The notes beneath the pieces were generated by a model. It ran no database searches and was not told the origin of the DNA. It was given only the letters and a program-made list of their open reading frames with translations. 64,000 nucleotides of DNA from contig NZ_CP042412.1 of the NCBI RefSeq assembly GCF_007954505.1, positions 2,666,001-2,730,000 on the forward strand, given 5' to 3'. The position numbers and the translations under genes were made by a program. The DNA comes from Microbacterium sp. CBA3102. GTDB lineage: Bacteria > Actinomycetota > Actinomycetes > Actinomycetales > Microbacteriaceae. Numbering within the stretch: the first letter of the stretch is position 1; every line of letters starts with the position of its first letter. This document shows positions 52,379-62,513 of this stretch, one piece after another.

Positions 52379-53368
52379 TCAGACGGCCTGCGCGAAACCG
52401 AGTTCCGCGCTGTCTGCGATGTGCGCGAGGTGCTCGGGGATCTCCCGTCCCTTCGACACCATCGACTGTGCCCACAGACGACCCGCACGGTAAGACGAGC
52501 GCACGAGGGGGCCGGCGAGGACGCCGAGGAATCCGATGCGCTCGGCCTCTTCCTTGAACTCCACGAACTCGGCCGGCTTCACCCAGCGCGCGACGGGGTG
52601 ATGGCGCGGTGACGGACGCAGGTACTGCGTGATCGTGATGATGTCGCAGCCGGCGTCATGGAGGTCGTGCAACGCCTGGACGACCTCCTCCGGTTCCTCG
52701 CCCATCCCCAGGATCAGGTTCGACTTCGTGATCAGACCGGCGTCGCGGGCCTGCGTGAGCACATCGAGTGAGCGCTCGTAGCGGAACGCCGGACGGATGC
52801 GCTTGAAGATGCGGGGCACGGTCTCGACATTGTGCGCGAACACCTCAGGGCGAGCATCGAAGATCTGCCCGAGGAAGGCCGGATCGGCGTTGTGCTCGTT
52901 CGCGAGCAGTTCGACGCCGGTGTTCGGGTTGAGCTCGTGGATCTTCCGGACGGTCTCAGCGTTGAGCCAGGCGCCCGTGTCGGGGAGGTCGTCCCGCGCG
53001 ACGCTCGTCACCGTGGCGTAGCGGAGGTTCATGCGCACGACGCTCTCGGCGACGCGGCGGGGCTCGTCGGTGTCGTAGGCGTCGGGCTTGCCGGTGTCGA
53101 TCTGGCAGAAGTCGCAGCGGCGGGTGCACTGCGAGCCCCCGATGAGGAACGTCGCCTCCCGGTCCTCCCAGCACTCGTAGATGTTCGGGCAGCCGGCTTC
53201 CTGACACACCGTGTGCAGGTCCTCGCTCTTCACGAGAGAGTGCAGCGCCGTGTATTCGGGGCCCATCTTCGCTTTGGTCTTGATCCACTCGGGCTTGCGC
53301 TCGATGGGGGTCTCGGCGTTGCGGACCTCCAATCGGAGGAGCTTGCGTCCTTCGGGGGCGGCGGTCAT
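52379..53368 (-). CDS. lipA: Lipoyl synthase
   Basis: A 329-residue radical SAM enzyme that inserts two sulfurs into octanoyl groups on lipoyl domains. The auxiliary cluster ligands are Cys55, Cys60 and Cys66 in '[12 protein letters not shown]', and the radical SAM cluster is 'CTRRCDFC' (Cys81, 85, 88). The C-terminal 'VRSSY' holds the serine ligand of the auxiliary cluster. The ATG overlaps the lipB stop (ATGA). Confidence 0.97.
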   Translation of the reverse strand: MTAAPEGRKLLRLEVRNAETPIERKPEWIKTKAKMGPEYTALHSLVKSEDLHTVCQEAGCPNIYECWEDREATFLIGGSQCTRRCDFCQIDTGKPDAYDTDEPRRVAESVVRMNLRYATVTSVARDDLPDTGAWLNAETVRKIHELNPNTGVELLANEHNADPAFLGQIFDARPEVFAHNVETVPRIFKRIRPAFRYERSLDVLTQARDAGLITKSNLILGMGEEPEEVVQALHDLHDAGCDIITITQYLRPSPRHHPVARWVKPAEFVEFKEEAERIGFLGVLAGPLVRSSYRAGRLWAQSMVSKGREIPEHLAHIADSAELGFAQAV

Positions 53369-54003
53369 GCGGGAACTCCTGCGTACTCGGTGAGGAAGGC
53401 GGTCGTGACGTGATCGATGACGTCGGCGGGGGAGACGTCGGCTCCGACGATCTCGCTCACGGTGGTGACTCCGGCATCGGTGATGCCGCACGGGATGATC
53501 CCGCGGAACCCCACGAGGCTGTTGTCGCAGTTGATCGCGAAACCGTGCATCGTGACGCCCTGCTGCACTCGCACGCCGATGGCCGCGACCTTGTCCTCCG
53601 AGAGCGGGCGACGAACCCAGACGCCGCTCCGTCCGTCGACCTGGTACCCGTCCACTCCGAGAGGGCGGAGCACGTCGATCAGGATGCGTTCCAGCCGCCG
53701 CACGTGCGCGACGACGTCCATCGGTTCGGGGAGCCGGACGATGGGATACCCGACGAGCTGGCCGGGTCCGTGCCAGGTGATCTTCCCCCCGCGGTCGACG
53801 TCGATGACGGGTGTGCCGTCCTGAGGGCGTTCGTGCGGCTCGGTGCGCTTGCCGGCGGTGTAGACCGCCTCGTGCTCGAGCAGGATCAGCGTGTCCGGTC
53901 GACTTCCGTCCACCACCTCGGGGTGAATGCGGCGCTGCAGCTCCCACCCGTCGGCGTACGGCACGAGGTCCGGAGCCAGTCCCGGCGTGAGGATGTCCAG
54001 CAT
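53365..54003 (-). CDS. lipB: Octanoyl-[acyl-carrier-protein]-protein N-octanoyltransferase
   Basis: 212 residues; it moves octanoate from ACP to lipoyl domains, the step before LipA. The catalytic Cys172 lies in 'GIIPCGI', the Lys138 in 'EDKVAAIGV', and '[17 protein letters not shown]' (72-88) forms the acyl pocket. GGGAGA precedes the ATG. It is co-translated with lipA. This pair interrupts what would otherwise be an ftsY-ffh neighbourhood. Confidence 0.96.
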   Translation of the reverse strand: MLDILTPGLAPDLVPYADGWELQRRIHPEVVDGSRPDTLILLEHEAVYTAGKRTEPHERPQDGTPVIDVDRGGKITWHGPGQLVGYPIVRLPEPMDVVAHVRRLERILIDVLRPLGVDGYQVDGRSGVWVRRPLSEDKVAAIGVRVQQGVTMHGFAINCDNSLVGFRGIIPCGITDAGVTTVSEIVGADVSPADVIDHVTTAFLTEYAGVPA

Positions 54004-54087
54004 GAACGTCTCCCATCATCGATTAGTTGGATTGGGTCTAACAATACTCCCGACGAGGCGCATCGGATGCATGCCGGTCGCGCGCGG

Positions 54088-54099
54088 TAGCGTGAGAGC
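54088..54099 (+). promoter_or_regulatory. Leaderless promoter of the TetR gene
   Basis: TAGCGT (54088-54093), 6 bases, ATG. An AT-rich stretch at about 54018-54048 between here and lipB probably carries the lipB promoter, but I could not place its boxes with confidence. Confidence 0.5.
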
Positions 54100-54687
54100 A
54101 TGAGCTCCACCGGCCGTGCAGGGCGCCCCAAGGCGTCGTCCCGCGAGACTCTCGCGGAGGCCGCATGCGAGCTCTTCCTCGAACGCGGGTACGACGGCAC
54201 ATCGGTGGCCGACATCACTCAGCGCGCAGGCGTGAGCCGATCGAGCTTCTTCAATTACTTCACTTCGAAGAGCGACGTCCTGTGGTCGGGCGTCGACGAG
54301 CGGATCGAGGACGCACTCGAGTCCCTCGAAGAGCTCGGGACGCGCGCGACGGGGGGAGCCGTCCGTGGCATCCTTCTGCTCGTCGTCCGAGACTTCGCGC
54401 CCGATGCATTGGCTCTCGCGCTCCGTAACGCGGCCGCCATGGGGCTCGAGGACGAACTCGTTCGCGACACCGGTCTGCGTCTGGCGAAGCTCTCTGCAGG
54501 GGTGTCGCGCGCGGCTCGCGGTTCCGGGGTCGATGCGGTGCGTGCCGACATCCTCGGCGCCGCGCACGCCGCGGCCGTCTTCTCGTCGCTGCGGGTCTGG
54601 GCCGAGCAGGGGGCCGGCCGGGGTACCCCGGAAGCCCTGCTCGCCGATGCGCTGGGGTTGATCCACGACCTTCCCTGGTCGGACTGA
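54100..54687 (+). CDS. TetR-family transcriptional regulator
   Basis: 195 residues. The N-terminal DNA-binding domain is 'RETLAEAACELFLERGYDGTSVADITQRAGVSRSSFFNYFTSKSDVLW' (read in parts, about 15-62), with the recognition helix at 'VSRSSFFNYF'. The ligand domain is Ala/Leu-rich and not assignable. Divergent from lipBA; whether it regulates lipoate synthesis or distant genes is unknown. Confidence 0.88.
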   Translation: MSSTGRAGRPKASSRETLAEAACELFLERGYDGTSVADITQRAGVSRSSFFNYFTSKSDVLWSGVDERIEDALESLEELGTRATGGAVRGILLLVVRDFAPDALALALRNAAAMGLEDELVRDTGLRLAKLSAGVSRAARGSGVDAVRADILGAAHAAAVFSSLRVWAEQGAGRGTPEALLADALGLIHDLPWSD

Positions 54688-54741
54688 CCCCGCGTCGCGA
54701 CCGAGCTCCGCGCTGCGCTGAGCGTGGAGGCTCCGCTCGCG

Positions 54742-54757
54742 TAGAATCGACAGCACC
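54742..54757 (+). promoter_or_regulatory. ffh promoter
   Basis: TAGAAT (54742-54747) with 10 bases to the ATG, so the leader is at most a few bases. Confidence 0.5.
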
Positions 54758-56320
54758 ATGGCTACCTTTGGCACGCTCTCCGATCGGCTCACCGAGACCT
54801 TCCGCAACCTTCGCACGAAGGGAAAGCTCACCGCGGCCGACGTCGACGGCACCGTACGGGAGATCCGTCGCGCGCTGCTCGACGCCGACGTCGCGCTCGT
54901 CGTCGTCAAGGACTTCACCGCCAGAGTGCGTGAGCGCGCGCTCGGTGACGAAGTCAACAAGGCGCTGAACCCCGCGCAGCAGGTCGTGCAGATCGTCAAC
55001 GAGGAGCTCGTCCAGATCCTCGGTGGCGAGCAGCGTCGGCTGCAGTTCGCGAAGACCGCTCCGACCGTGATCATGCTCGCGGGTCTGCAGGGTTCGGGTA
55101 AGACGACGTTCGCGGGCAAGCTCGCGAAGCAGCTCGAGGGCGAAGGGCACACGCCCCTCCTGGTCGCCGCCGACCTTCAGCGCCCGAACGCCGTCAACCA
55201 GCTCCAGGTCGTGGCGGAGCAGGCCGGCGCCACCATCTACGCGCCGGAGCCCGGCAACGGCGTCGGGGATCCGGTGAAGGTCTCGCGCGACGGTGTCGAC
55301 TACGCGCGACGGCAGCAGCACGACGTCGTGATCATCGACACGGCCGGCCGTCTCGGCGTCGACGCCGAGCTCATGAAGCAGGCCGCCGACATCCGCAAGG
55401 CGGTCACCCCCGACGAGGTCCTGTTCGTCATCGACGCGATGATCGGTCAGGATGCCGTCAACACGGCCAAGGCGTTCCAGGAGGGTGTCGACTTCACCGG
55501 CGTCGTGCTGTCGAAGCTCGACGGCGACGCGCGTGGTGGCGCGGCTCTCTCCGTGGCCTCCGTGACCGGCCGTCCGATCATCTTCGCGTCGACGGGCGAG
55601 CGCCTCGAAGACCTCGAGCCGTTCCACCCCGACCGTATGGCGAGCCGGATCCTCGACCTCGGCGACATCCTGACCCTCATCGAGCAGGCCCAGCAGGCCT
55701 TCGACGAGGAAGAGGCCATGAAGATGGCCGAGAAGCTTGCGACCGAGGCCTTCACCCTCGAGGACTTCCTCGACCAGCTTCAGCAGATGAAGAAAATGGG
55801 TTCGATGAAGAAGATGCTCGGGATGCTTCCGGGCATGGGGCAGATGAAGCAGCAGCTCGAGGACTTCGACGAGCGTGAGATCGATCGCACCGAAGCCATC
55901 ATCCGTTCGATGACGCCGGGGGAGCGGCGAAACCCGAAGGTGCTCAACGGCTCGCGCCGTCTGCGCATCGCACGTGGTGCCGGCATGACGGTCACCGACG
56001 TGAACCAGCTCGTGCAGCGCTTCGAGCAGGCCGCGAAGATGATGAAGACGGTGGCCCGAGGGGGCACGCCCAACATCCCCGGTATGGGTGCGGTGCCCGG
56101 TATGGGACGTCCCGGTGCTTCCTCGAAGCGGGGGAAGGGCAAGAAGGGCAAGTCTTCCGGCGGTTCTCGTTCGGGCAACCCGGCCAAGCGCGCTGCGGAG
56201 AACGCGGGCATCACCTCCTCGGCCGCACCCACGGGGTCGGGCTTCGGGCTGGGTAATGTCCCCCAGGCTCCCAGTGAGGCCGATCTCGCGGAGATCCAGA
56301 AGCTCTTCGGCAAGGGCTGA
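54758..56320 (+). CDS. ffh: Signal recognition particle protein Ffh
   Basis: 520 residues; the protein component of SRP that binds signal sequences and 4.5S RNA. N domain about 1-95, G1 'GLQGSGKTT' near 108-116, 'DTAGRLGVDAELM' and 'LSKLDGDARGGAALS'. The methionine-rich M domain (about 310-440) has 'LQQMKKMGSMKKMLGMLPGM', then the RNA-binding 'SRRLRIARGAG'. The C-terminal 70 residues are a Gly/Lys/Ser-rich tail ending in 'ADLAEIQKLFGKG', longer than in E. coli. Confidence 0.97.
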   Translation: MATFGTLSDRLTETFRNLRTKGKLTAADVDGTVREIRRALLDADVALVVVKDFTARVRERALGDEVNKALNPAQQVVQIVNEELVQILGGEQRRLQFAKTAPTVIMLAGLQGSGKTTFAGKLAKQLEGEGHTPLLVAADLQRPNAVNQLQVVAEQAGATIYAPEPGNGVGDPVKVSRDGVDYARRQQHDVVIIDTAGRLGVDAELMKQAADIRKAVTPDEVLFVIDAMIGQDAVNTAKAFQEGVDFTGVVLSKLDGDARGGAALSVASVTGRPIIFASTGERLEDLEPFHPDRMASRILDLGDILTLIEQAQQAFDEEEAMKMAEKLATEAFTLEDFLDQLQQMKKMGSMKKMLGMLPGMGQMKQQLEDFDEREIDRTEAIIRSMTPGERRNPKVLNGSRRLRIARGAGMTVTDVNQLVQRFEQAAKMMKTVARGGTPNIPGMGAVPGMGRPGASSKRGKGKKGKSSGGSRSGNPAKRAAENAGITSSAAPTGSGFGLGNVPQAPSEADLAEIQKLFGKG

Positions 56321-56326
56321 GCCTGG

Positions 56327-57241
56327 TCAGCGCGGTGCGGTGAGCACGGGCGCGACCGCCGAGGCGGCGGGATGTCCCGGTCCTGCTGCCGGACGCGCAA
56401 CGATCTGGCTCAGCACCAACGCGCCGAGCGTCAGCACGAACCCGATGGCCTGGAGTGGCGTGAACCACTCGCCCGCGACGAGCGCACCGAGCAGGGTCGC
56501 GACGATCGGGGAGAGCAGCGCGAGGAGCCCCGGCACGATCACCGGCAGTTGCTGGACCCCGCGGAACCAGAGCGAGTAGGCGACGATCCCGCCCACCGTG
56601 CCGAGCCACAGATACCCGAGCGTGGCTTCACCGTCGATCCGCGACGGCACCCCTTCGACGAGCAGAGTGACCGGCAGCAGCAGAAGCCCTCCGGCGCCGA
56701 GCTGCCAGCCGGCGTAGGCCACCGGCCCGACCCCGCTCGGCCTGCCCCAGCGCTTGGTGAGGATCATCCCCATTCCGGTCGCGGTGACACCGCCCAGCGC
56801 GGCGAGGACTCCCCAGAGATCGAGATCCGCCGCAGGGCCGAGGACGACCAGGGCGACACCGCCTGCTCCGACGACGGCGGCAGCCGCGGTGAGCGGTCGG
56901 ATGCGCTCCTGCAGCACGAGCGAACCGAGAGCCAGCACGATGACCGGTTGAGCACCGGCAACCGCTGCCGCCACCCCGCCGGGGAGGCGTTCGGCAGCGA
57001 GGAACAGGAGAGGGAAGAACGCGCCGATGTTGAGTGCGCCGAGTGCCATCGACTTCCACCACCACGAACCGTGCGGAAGCCGTCGGCTCAGGACGACGGC
57101 GAGAAGCCCGGCGGGGAGGGAGCGCAGGAGCGCGGCGAACAGAGGGTGCCCGGGCGGGAGGAGTTCTGTCGTCACGAGATAGGTGGTCCCCCAGGAGATC
57201 GGTGCGAGGGCGGTGAGGAATACGAGCATCACGCGGTTCAT
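56327..57241 (-). CDS. EamA/DMT-family permease
   Basis: 304 residues with ten predicted helices in two EamA repeats: 'FLTALAPISWGTTYLVTTEL' starts the first and 'LWGVLAALGGVTATGMGMIL' the second. Related proteins export amino acids or metabolites. The ATG at 57241 abuts GGAGGT, so the real start may be the GTG three codons on or the ATG four codons on. It is divergent from a LysR gene that probably regulates it. Its stop is 6 bases from the ffh stop (convergent). Confidence 0.85.
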   Translation of the reverse strand: MNRVMLVFLTALAPISWGTTYLVTTELLPPGHPLFAALLRSLPAGLLAVVLSRRLPHGSWWWKSMALGALNIGAFFPLLFLAAERLPGGVAAAVAGAQPVIVLALGSLVLQERIRPLTAAAAVVGAGGVALVVLGPAADLDLWGVLAALGGVTATGMGMILTKRWGRPSGVGPVAYAGWQLGAGGLLLLPVTLLVEGVPSRIDGEATLGYLWLGTVGGIVAYSLWFRGVQQLPVIVPGLLALLSPIVATLLGALVAGEWFTPLQAIGFVLTLGALVLSQIVARPAAGPGHPAASAVAPVLTAPR

Positions 57242-57274
57242 ACCTCCAGCGTGCGCGCCGTGCTCCGATGAATC

Positions 57275-57287
57275 CAACGCATGGTTG
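57275..57287. promoter_or_regulatory. Candidate LysR operator between eamA-like and lysR-like genes
   Basis: CAAC (57275-57278), five bases, GTTG (57284-57287): a short inverted repeat of the size and position of a LysR recognition site in the 78-base divergent gap. Confidence 0.4.
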
Positions 57288-57319
57288 TCACCGCTTGCAT
57301 GAGGGCTGATCATGGATAC

Positions 57320-58228
57320 ATGGAACTCCAACAGCTCCGGTACGTCGTAGAGGTTGCTGCCACCTCGAGCTTCACCAGGGCCGCTGAGCGCTGCTTCGTG
57401 ACTCAGTCGGCCCTCAGCCACCAGATCGCTGCACTCGAGCGGGAACTCGGCCGGCGACTGTTCATCAGGTCGAGTCGGAGCGTTCGATTGAGCGAGGCCG
57501 GCGAGGCGTTCGTCGGGCATGCACGTGCCGCGGTCCGGGCGGCGGAACAGGCACGGGAGGATGCCGCCGCTGTCGACGGCGCGGTGGTGGGGACTCTCCG
57601 CGTCGGTGTCATCCCGACCGTGACCGCCATCGATCTCCCCGCCGTCCTCGTGGGGTTCCGCAGACAACATCCGCAAGCGCGAGTCGAACTGCAGGTGGGA
57701 AACAGCGACACGCTCGTCGCCCGGCTTCGTCGCGGTGATCTCGATGTGGCGCTTCTGGGCCTGCGCGACGGCGTGGACCCGGTCGGCGTGGCAGCACGTG
57801 TCCTGTCGCGTGACCGACTCGTGGCGGCGGTCCCTCGCGGGCACGCTCTTGCGGGCGCGGAAGCGATTCGGATCGAGGACCTGGCCGATCAGACCTTCGC
57901 GGACTTCCCGGCTGCGACCTCCGGCCGGGCGCAGAGCGACGCCGCGTTCACGTCCGCGGGAGTGACGAGGGATGTCGCGTTCGAAGCCGACTCGGCCACT
58001 CTCATCCTCGGGCTCGTCGAGGCGGGGCTGGCGGTCACGCTTCTCGCACGGGAGACGGTGGCGCGATCGGGCGCCGATGTCGTGACCATCGACGTGCTCG
58101 ACGGTCCCCGGCGCGTCGAGTACGTGGCCTGGGACCAGGCTGCGCCCCGGACGGTGGCCAGGGCCTTCCTCACGGTGCTGGCTGCGGTTCCGGGGGAGCA
58201 CGGGGCCGCAGCCTCGTCCTCCTCGTGA
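57320..58228 (+). CDS. LysR-family transcriptional regulator
   Basis: 302 residues. The N-terminal HTH 'MELQQLRYVVEVAATSSFTR' then 'AAERCFVTQSALSHQIAALE' is diagnostic, followed by 'LGRRLFIRSSRSVRLSEAG'. The co-inducer domain begins 'GTLRVGVIPTVTAIDLP'. The ATG at 57320 is chosen because the LysR family begins at this Met-Glu-Leu; an upstream in-frame ATG at 57281 would add 13 unrelated residues and run through the putative operator. Probably controls the divergent EamA exporter. Confidence 0.9.
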   Translation: MELQQLRYVVEVAATSSFTRAAERCFVTQSALSHQIAALERELGRRLFIRSSRSVRLSEAGEAFVGHARAAVRAAEQAREDAAAVDGAVVGTLRVGVIPTVTAIDLPAVLVGFRRQHPQARVELQVGNSDTLVARLRRGDLDVALLGLRDGVDPVGVAARVLSRDRLVAAVPRGHALAGAEAIRIEDLADQTFADFPAATSGRAQSDAAFTSAGVTRDVAFEADSATLILGLVEAGLAVTLLARETVARSGADVVTIDVLDGPRRVEYVAWDQAAPRTVARAFLTVLAAVPGEHGAAASSSS

Positions 58229-58246
58229 GGATGCAGGAAGACGCGA

Positions 58247-58281
58247 GAAGCGGGTCCGGAGGTGAACTCCGGACCCGCTTC
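58247..58281. terminator. Bidirectional terminator between lysR-like gene and glpK
   Basis: A perfect 15-bp stem (58247-58261 with 58267-58281) and a 5-base GTGAA loop, located between two convergent genes. Confidence 0.8.
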
Positions 58282-58297
58282 GCTTCACTCGACGCTG

Positions 58298-59812
58298 TTA
58301 CTTGACGTCTTCGTCGACCCAGTCCATGGACTTCGTGACGGCCTTGCGCCACAACCGGAGCTGGCGGTCGCGCTCGGCTTCATCCATCGACGGCTCCCAG
58401 CGCTTGTCCTCCTGCCAGTTCGCGGAGAGGTCATCCAGACCGTTCCAGAAGCCGACGGCGAGACCGGCGGCGTAGGCGGCACCGAGCGCCGTGGTCTCGG
58501 CGACGACCGGGCGCACGACGGGGACACCGAGGACGTCCGCCTGGAACTGCATGAGCGCGTCGTTGGCGACCATGCCGCCGTCGACCTTGAGCTCCGTCAG
58601 ATCCACACCGGCATCGGCGTTGACCGCATCCAGCACGTCGCGGGTCTGGAAGGCCACGGCCTCCAGCGCGGCGCGCGCGATGTGGTTCTTGTTGGCATAC
58701 CGGGTGAGGCCGACGATCGCGCCCCGGGCGTCCGGACGCCAGTAGGGGGCGAACAGTCCCGAGAACGCGGGGACGATGTACACGCCGCCGTTGTCCTCGA
58801 CCTGCTCGGCCAGCTTCTCGACCTCGGGGGCCGAGGAGATGATGCCGAGCTGGTCGCGCAGCCACTGGATGAGCGAACCGGTGACGGCGATCGAACCTTC
58901 GAGTGCGTAGTGGGTCGGTCCGTCGCCGAGCTTGTAGCCGACGGTGGTGAGCAGCCCGTTCTTCGAGTGGACGACTTCTTCGCCCGTGTTGAAGATCAGG
59001 AAGCAGCCCGTGCCGTAGGTGTTCTTGCTCTCGCCGGTCTGGAAGGCGGCCTGCCCGAACGTCGCGGCCTGCTGGTCGCCGAGGATGCCGGCGATCGGCG
59101 TCTCCCGCAGGAGCGAGGAGCTCTCCGCGGTGCCGTACACCTCGGACGAGGAACGGATCTCCGGCATCATCGAGCGCGGCACGCCGAACGCTTCGAGGAT
59201 GTCATCGCGCCACTCGAGGGTTTCGAGGTCCATGAACATCGTGCGGGACGCGTTGGTGACGTCGGTCGCGTGCACGCCTCCGTCGGCGCCACCCGTGAGG
59301 TTCCAGAGAACCCAGCAGTCGGTGGTGCCGAAGAGCAGGTCGCCTGCTTCCGCCTTCTCGCGGGCCCCCTCGACGTTCTCCAGGATCCACGCGATCTTGG
59401 TCCCCGAGAAATACGTCGCGAGGGGCAGACCGACGACCGGCTTGAACCGCTCGACACCGCCGTCGGCCGCCAGGCGGTCGACGATCTCCTGCGTGCGGGT
59501 GTCCTGCCAGACGATCGCGTTGTAGATCGGCTTGCCGGTGTTCTTGTCCCACACGACGGCGGTCTCGCGCTGGTTGGTGATACCGACGGCCGCGATGTCG
59601 TGGCGCGTCAGGTCGGCGCGGCCCAGGGCCAAGCCGATGACCTCTTGCACGTTGCGCCAGATCTCCGCCGCGTCGTGTTCGACCCAGCCGGCCTTCGGAA
59701 GGATCTGTTCGTGCTCCTTCTGTCCGGTCGCGACGATGCTGCCCTTCTTGTCGAAGATGATCGCGCGGCTCGACGTGGTTCCCTGGTCGATGGCGATGAT
59801 GTAGTCAGCCAC
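58298..59812 (-). CDS. glpK: Glycerol kinase
   Basis: 504 residues of the FGGY kinase family; it phosphorylates glycerol to glycerol-3-phosphate. '[16 protein letters not shown]' is the N-terminal phosphate-binding motif. '[11 protein letters not shown]' and '[20 protein letters not shown]' follow, as does '[18 protein letters not shown]' and the C-terminal 'GLAVGFW'. Third gene of a glpD-glpF-glpK operon read right to left. Full length. Confidence 0.97.
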   Translation of the reverse strand: MADYIIAIDQGTTSSRAIIFDKKGSIVATGQKEHEQILPKAGWVEHDAAEIWRNVQEVIGLALGRADLTRHDIAAVGITNQRETAVVWDKNTGKPIYNAIVWQDTRTQEIVDRLAADGGVERFKPVVGLPLATYFSGTKIAWILENVEGAREKAEAGDLLFGTTDCWVLWNLTGGADGGVHATDVTNASRTMFMDLETLEWRDDILEAFGVPRSMMPEIRSSSEVYGTAESSSLLRETPIAGILGDQQAATFGQAAFQTGESKNTYGTGCFLIFNTGEEVVHSKNGLLTTVGYKLGDGPTHYALEGSIAVTGSLIQWLRDQLGIISSAPEVEKLAEQVEDNGGVYIVPAFSGLFAPYWRPDARGAIVGLTRYANKNHIARAALEAVAFQTRDVLDAVNADAGVDLTELKVDGGMVANDALMQFQADVLGVPVVRPVVAETTALGAAYAAGLAVGFWNGLDDLSANWQEDKRWEPSMDEAERDRQLRLWRKAVTKSMDWVDEDVK

Positions 59813-59852
59813 TTGTGCTCTCCTTTGAATTCCAGTGCGGATGGGGTGTCGA

Positions 59853-60608
59853 TCAGCCGGCGAGGCCGAGCAGCACGGGCGCGGCGAGTGCGGCGATCAC
59901 ACCACCGATGAGCGGACCGACGACGGGAACCCACGAGTAGGACCAGTCGCTGGCGCCCTTGCCCTTGATCGGCAGGATCGCGTGAGCGATACGCGGGCCG
60001 AGGTCACGGGCGGGGTTGATGGCGTAGCCGGTCGGACCACCGAGCGATGCGCCGATACCGACCACGAGCAGTGCGACCGGGAGCGCGGTGAGCGGTCCGA
60101 GGCCTCCGGGCGTGCCGACCTGGATGTCGCCGTAGTCCGCGAACGCGAAGATGACGAACACGAGGACGAACGTTCCGATGATCTCCGTGACGAGGTTCCA
60201 CCCGTAGGAGCGGATCGCGGGACCGGTCGAGAAGACGCCGAGCTTGTTGGCGGCCTCCGGCTCCTCGTCGAAGTGCTGCTTGTATGCGAGCCACACGACG
60301 ATCGCACCGAGGATCGCGCCGAGGAGCTCAGCGGCCGTCGCGGTGAGGAACATCACGAACGAGATCTTGCCGGCGACGAAGAGTCCGATGCCGACAGCCG
60401 GGTTGATGATCGCACCGGAGTACGCGGAGACGAGCACACCGGCGAAGACCGCGAGGCCCCATCCCCAGTTGACCATCAGGAAGCCGCCGCCGAAGCCCTT
60501 GTTCTTCGCAAGGGCCACGTTGGCCACGACACCACATCCGAGGAGGACGAGCATCGCTGTGCCGACCAACTCCGAGAGGAAGTAGAGACCGAGATTCACA
60601 TCAGCCAT
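59853..60608 (-). CDS. glpF: Glycerol uptake facilitator (aquaglyceroporin)
   Basis: 251 residues, six helices plus two half-helices. The two NPA motifs are 'INPAVG' (Asn69) and '[10 protein letters not shown]' (Asn198); the Asp after NPAR is typical of glycerol-conducting rather than water-only channels. AAGAAAGG lies before the ATG. It lies between glpD and glpK, so the operon covers glycerol entry, phosphorylation and oxidation. Confidence 0.95.
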   Translation of the reverse strand: MADVNLGLYFLSELVGTAMLVLLGCGVVANVALAKNKGFGGGFLMVNWGWGLAVFAGVLVSAYSGAIINPAVGIGLFVAGKISFVMFLTATAAELLGAILGAIVVWLAYKQHFDEEPEAANKLGVFSTGPAIRSYGWNLVTEIIGTFVLVFVIFAFADYGDIQVGTPGGLGPLTALPVALLVVGIGASLGGPTGYAINPARDLGPRIAHAILPIKGKGASDWSYSWVPVVGPLIGGVIAALAAPVLLGLAG

Positions 60609-60700
60609 GTCTTCTTTGACCTTTCTTGTGTGTCGAGGCCCCTCTGCCCCGACACGTTATGGGGGTTGCGCCGCGAGGAGGGCGGCTGTCCGAAGTCCAG

Positions 60701-62410
60701 TCAGCCGCGGGTGCGGGACTGGATATCGAGTCCGTGCCGCTCGTTGAGCAGCTGACGTGTCTGGTCGAGCTCGGCGTCGTGACGCGAGCGATCCCAGCCG
60801 AGCATCGGTGCGAGCGCATCGGCGATCTCATCGAGGACCTCGGCGTCCGCGTTTCCGGTGAAGGCGATGCTGGTGCGCCGCAGCACGACGTCTTCGAGGC
60901 GACTCACCATCTCGTTGTGCACCATCCATTCGAGTTCGCGGGTCGAGAGGTCGCCCTTCGCGAGCGGCTCGTCGGTACCCTGCTCGACATACTCCCAGAC
61001 CTGGGCGGCGCGGGTGCCGTAGCGTGCGATCAGGCGGTCGGCACGTGCGCCGGCGCCGGCGAGGTTCTCCTGAACCCAGAGGCGCTTCGCCTTCTCCGTA
61101 CGCGGGAACTCGCGGCCGCCGCCGATTGCGCGCCCGGCCGTCGAGACCGTCCTGGTACGACCGAGCAGGCCGAGCACGACATCGGAGAGCGACTCGCCGA
61201 GCGCGCGGAACGTCGTCCACTTGCCGCCGACGAGGCTCACGAGCGGTACCGCGCCCTTCTGGTCGACTTCGATGCGGTAGTCGCGGGAGACGAAGCCCGG
61301 TGCCGTGTCCTCATGACGCGGCAGCGGGCGGATACCCGAGAACTTGTAGACGATCTGGTCACGCGCCACCGGGATCGTCGGGAAGACGTGGTGGATCAGG
61401 TCGAAGAAGTAGTCGACCTCCTCCTCGGTGCACACCGGCACTTCGCGCGGGTCGGCGTCGATGTCGGTCGTGCCGACCAGGACCCGCCCCTTGAGCGGGT
61501 AGATCAGGACGATACGGCCGTCGGAGTGCTCGAAGAAGATCTCACGGCCCTGCGTGGCCTCGAGCAGCTCGGGGTGGTCGAGCACGATGTGCGACCCCTT
61601 GGTGCCGCCCATGTACTTCGTGTCCTCGCCGAGCGCATCGTTCGTCAAGTCCGTCCAGGGGCCCGAGGCGTTCACCACGACATCGGCTTGCACGGAGAAC
61701 TCGGTTCCGCTCTCGCGGTCGCGGAGGATCACCTTGTCGCCGTCGCGGGCGATCGCTTCGACGTAGTTGAGCGCATGCGCGCCCGGGTGAGCTGCGCGTC
61801 CGTCCTGGAGCACGTCGAGAGCGAGACGCTCCGGGTCATGCATGGAGGCGTCGTAGTACGTCGCCGTGTACTTGATCCGCGGGTCGAGCGAAGGCAGTTC
61901 GGCCAACGACTTCTTCCGACCGAGGAAGCGGTGCCGCGGGACCATTCCGCCGTCGCGCGAGAACGTGTCATAGATCGTGAGGCCGACCTTGATGAGGAAG
62001 GCGCCGCGCTCCTGCGGCTTGCCGCTCTTGTGCGTGAGGAACCGCAGGGGAGCGGAGAGGATGCCGGAGAAGGTGGAGTAGATCGGGATCGTCGTCTGCA
62101 GCGGCTTGACGTAGTGCGGGGCGATCTTGAGCAGGCCGTTGCGCTCTTCGACGGACTCGCGCACGAGGCGGAACTCACCGTTTTCGAGGTACCGGATCCC
62201 ACCGTGGATCATGTGGCTCGATGCGGAGGACGCGCCGGAGGCGAAGTCGCCGCGCTCGACGAGGACGACGTCCACTCCCTGCAGTGCCAGATCACGGAAC
62301 GTGGAGATTCCGTTGATCCCGCCACCGATGACGAGGACGCTCGTACGTCCGGACTCACGGACGGTGCTGACCTCTGCGCGCTCCGCAGACGAGTGTGTGG
62401 AATCGATCAT
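60701..62410 (-). CDS. glpD: Glycerol-3-phosphate dehydrogenase (FAD-dependent, aerobic)
   Basis: A 569-residue peripheral membrane flavoenzyme that oxidises glycerol-3-phosphate to dihydroxyacetone phosphate, passing electrons to quinone. The FAD motif is 'VLVIGGGINGIS' (26-37), then 'SSASSHMIHGGIRYLE', 'GGTKGSHIVLDHPEL', 'VLVGTTDIDADPREVP' and 'KFSGIRPLPRH'. The ATG at 62410 follows an AGAGAGGG site; the frame stays open upstream but has no site. First gene of glpDFK, divergent from a SorC-type regulator. Confidence 0.95.
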   Translation of the reverse strand: MIDSTHSSAERAEVSTVRESGRTSVLVIGGGINGISTFRDLALQGVDVVLVERGDFASGASSASSHMIHGGIRYLENGEFRLVRESVEERNGLLKIAPHYVKPLQTTIPIYSTFSGILSAPLRFLTHKSGKPQERGAFLIKVGLTIYDTFSRDGGMVPRHRFLGRKKSLAELPSLDPRIKYTATYYDASMHDPERLALDVLQDGRAAHPGAHALNYVEAIARDGDKVILRDRESGTEFSVQADVVVNASGPWTDLTNDALGEDTKYMGGTKGSHIVLDHPELLEATQGREIFFEHSDGRIVLIYPLKGRVLVGTTDIDADPREVPVCTEEEVDYFFDLIHHVFPTIPVARDQIVYKFSGIRPLPRHEDTAPGFVSRDYRIEVDQKGAVPLVSLVGGKWTTFRALGESLSDVVLGLLGRTRTVSTAGRAIGGGREFPRTEKAKRLWVQENLAGAGARADRLIARYGTRAAQVWEYVEQGTDEPLAKGDLSTRELEWMVHNEMVSRLEDVVLRRTSIAFTGNADAEVLDEIADALAPMLGWDRSRHDAELDQTRQLLNERHGLDIQSRTRG

Positions 62411-62475
62411 CGTCGACCCTCTCTTCCTTACTTGCCAACCAGCATCGACCTGTGTGGCATCTCGCGCAAGCCCAC

Positions 62476-62489
62476 TGCACATATGTGCA
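62476..62489. promoter_or_regulatory. 14-bp palindromic operator between glpD and its regulator
   Basis: TGCACATATGTGCA is a perfect palindrome in the 103-base divergent gap. On the minus strand it overlaps TTGCAC, a plausible -35 for glpD, so binding could repress the operon, the regulator, or both. Confidence 0.65.
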
Positions 62490-62513
62490 AGGATCGGGGG
62501 TGAGGAGGTCACG

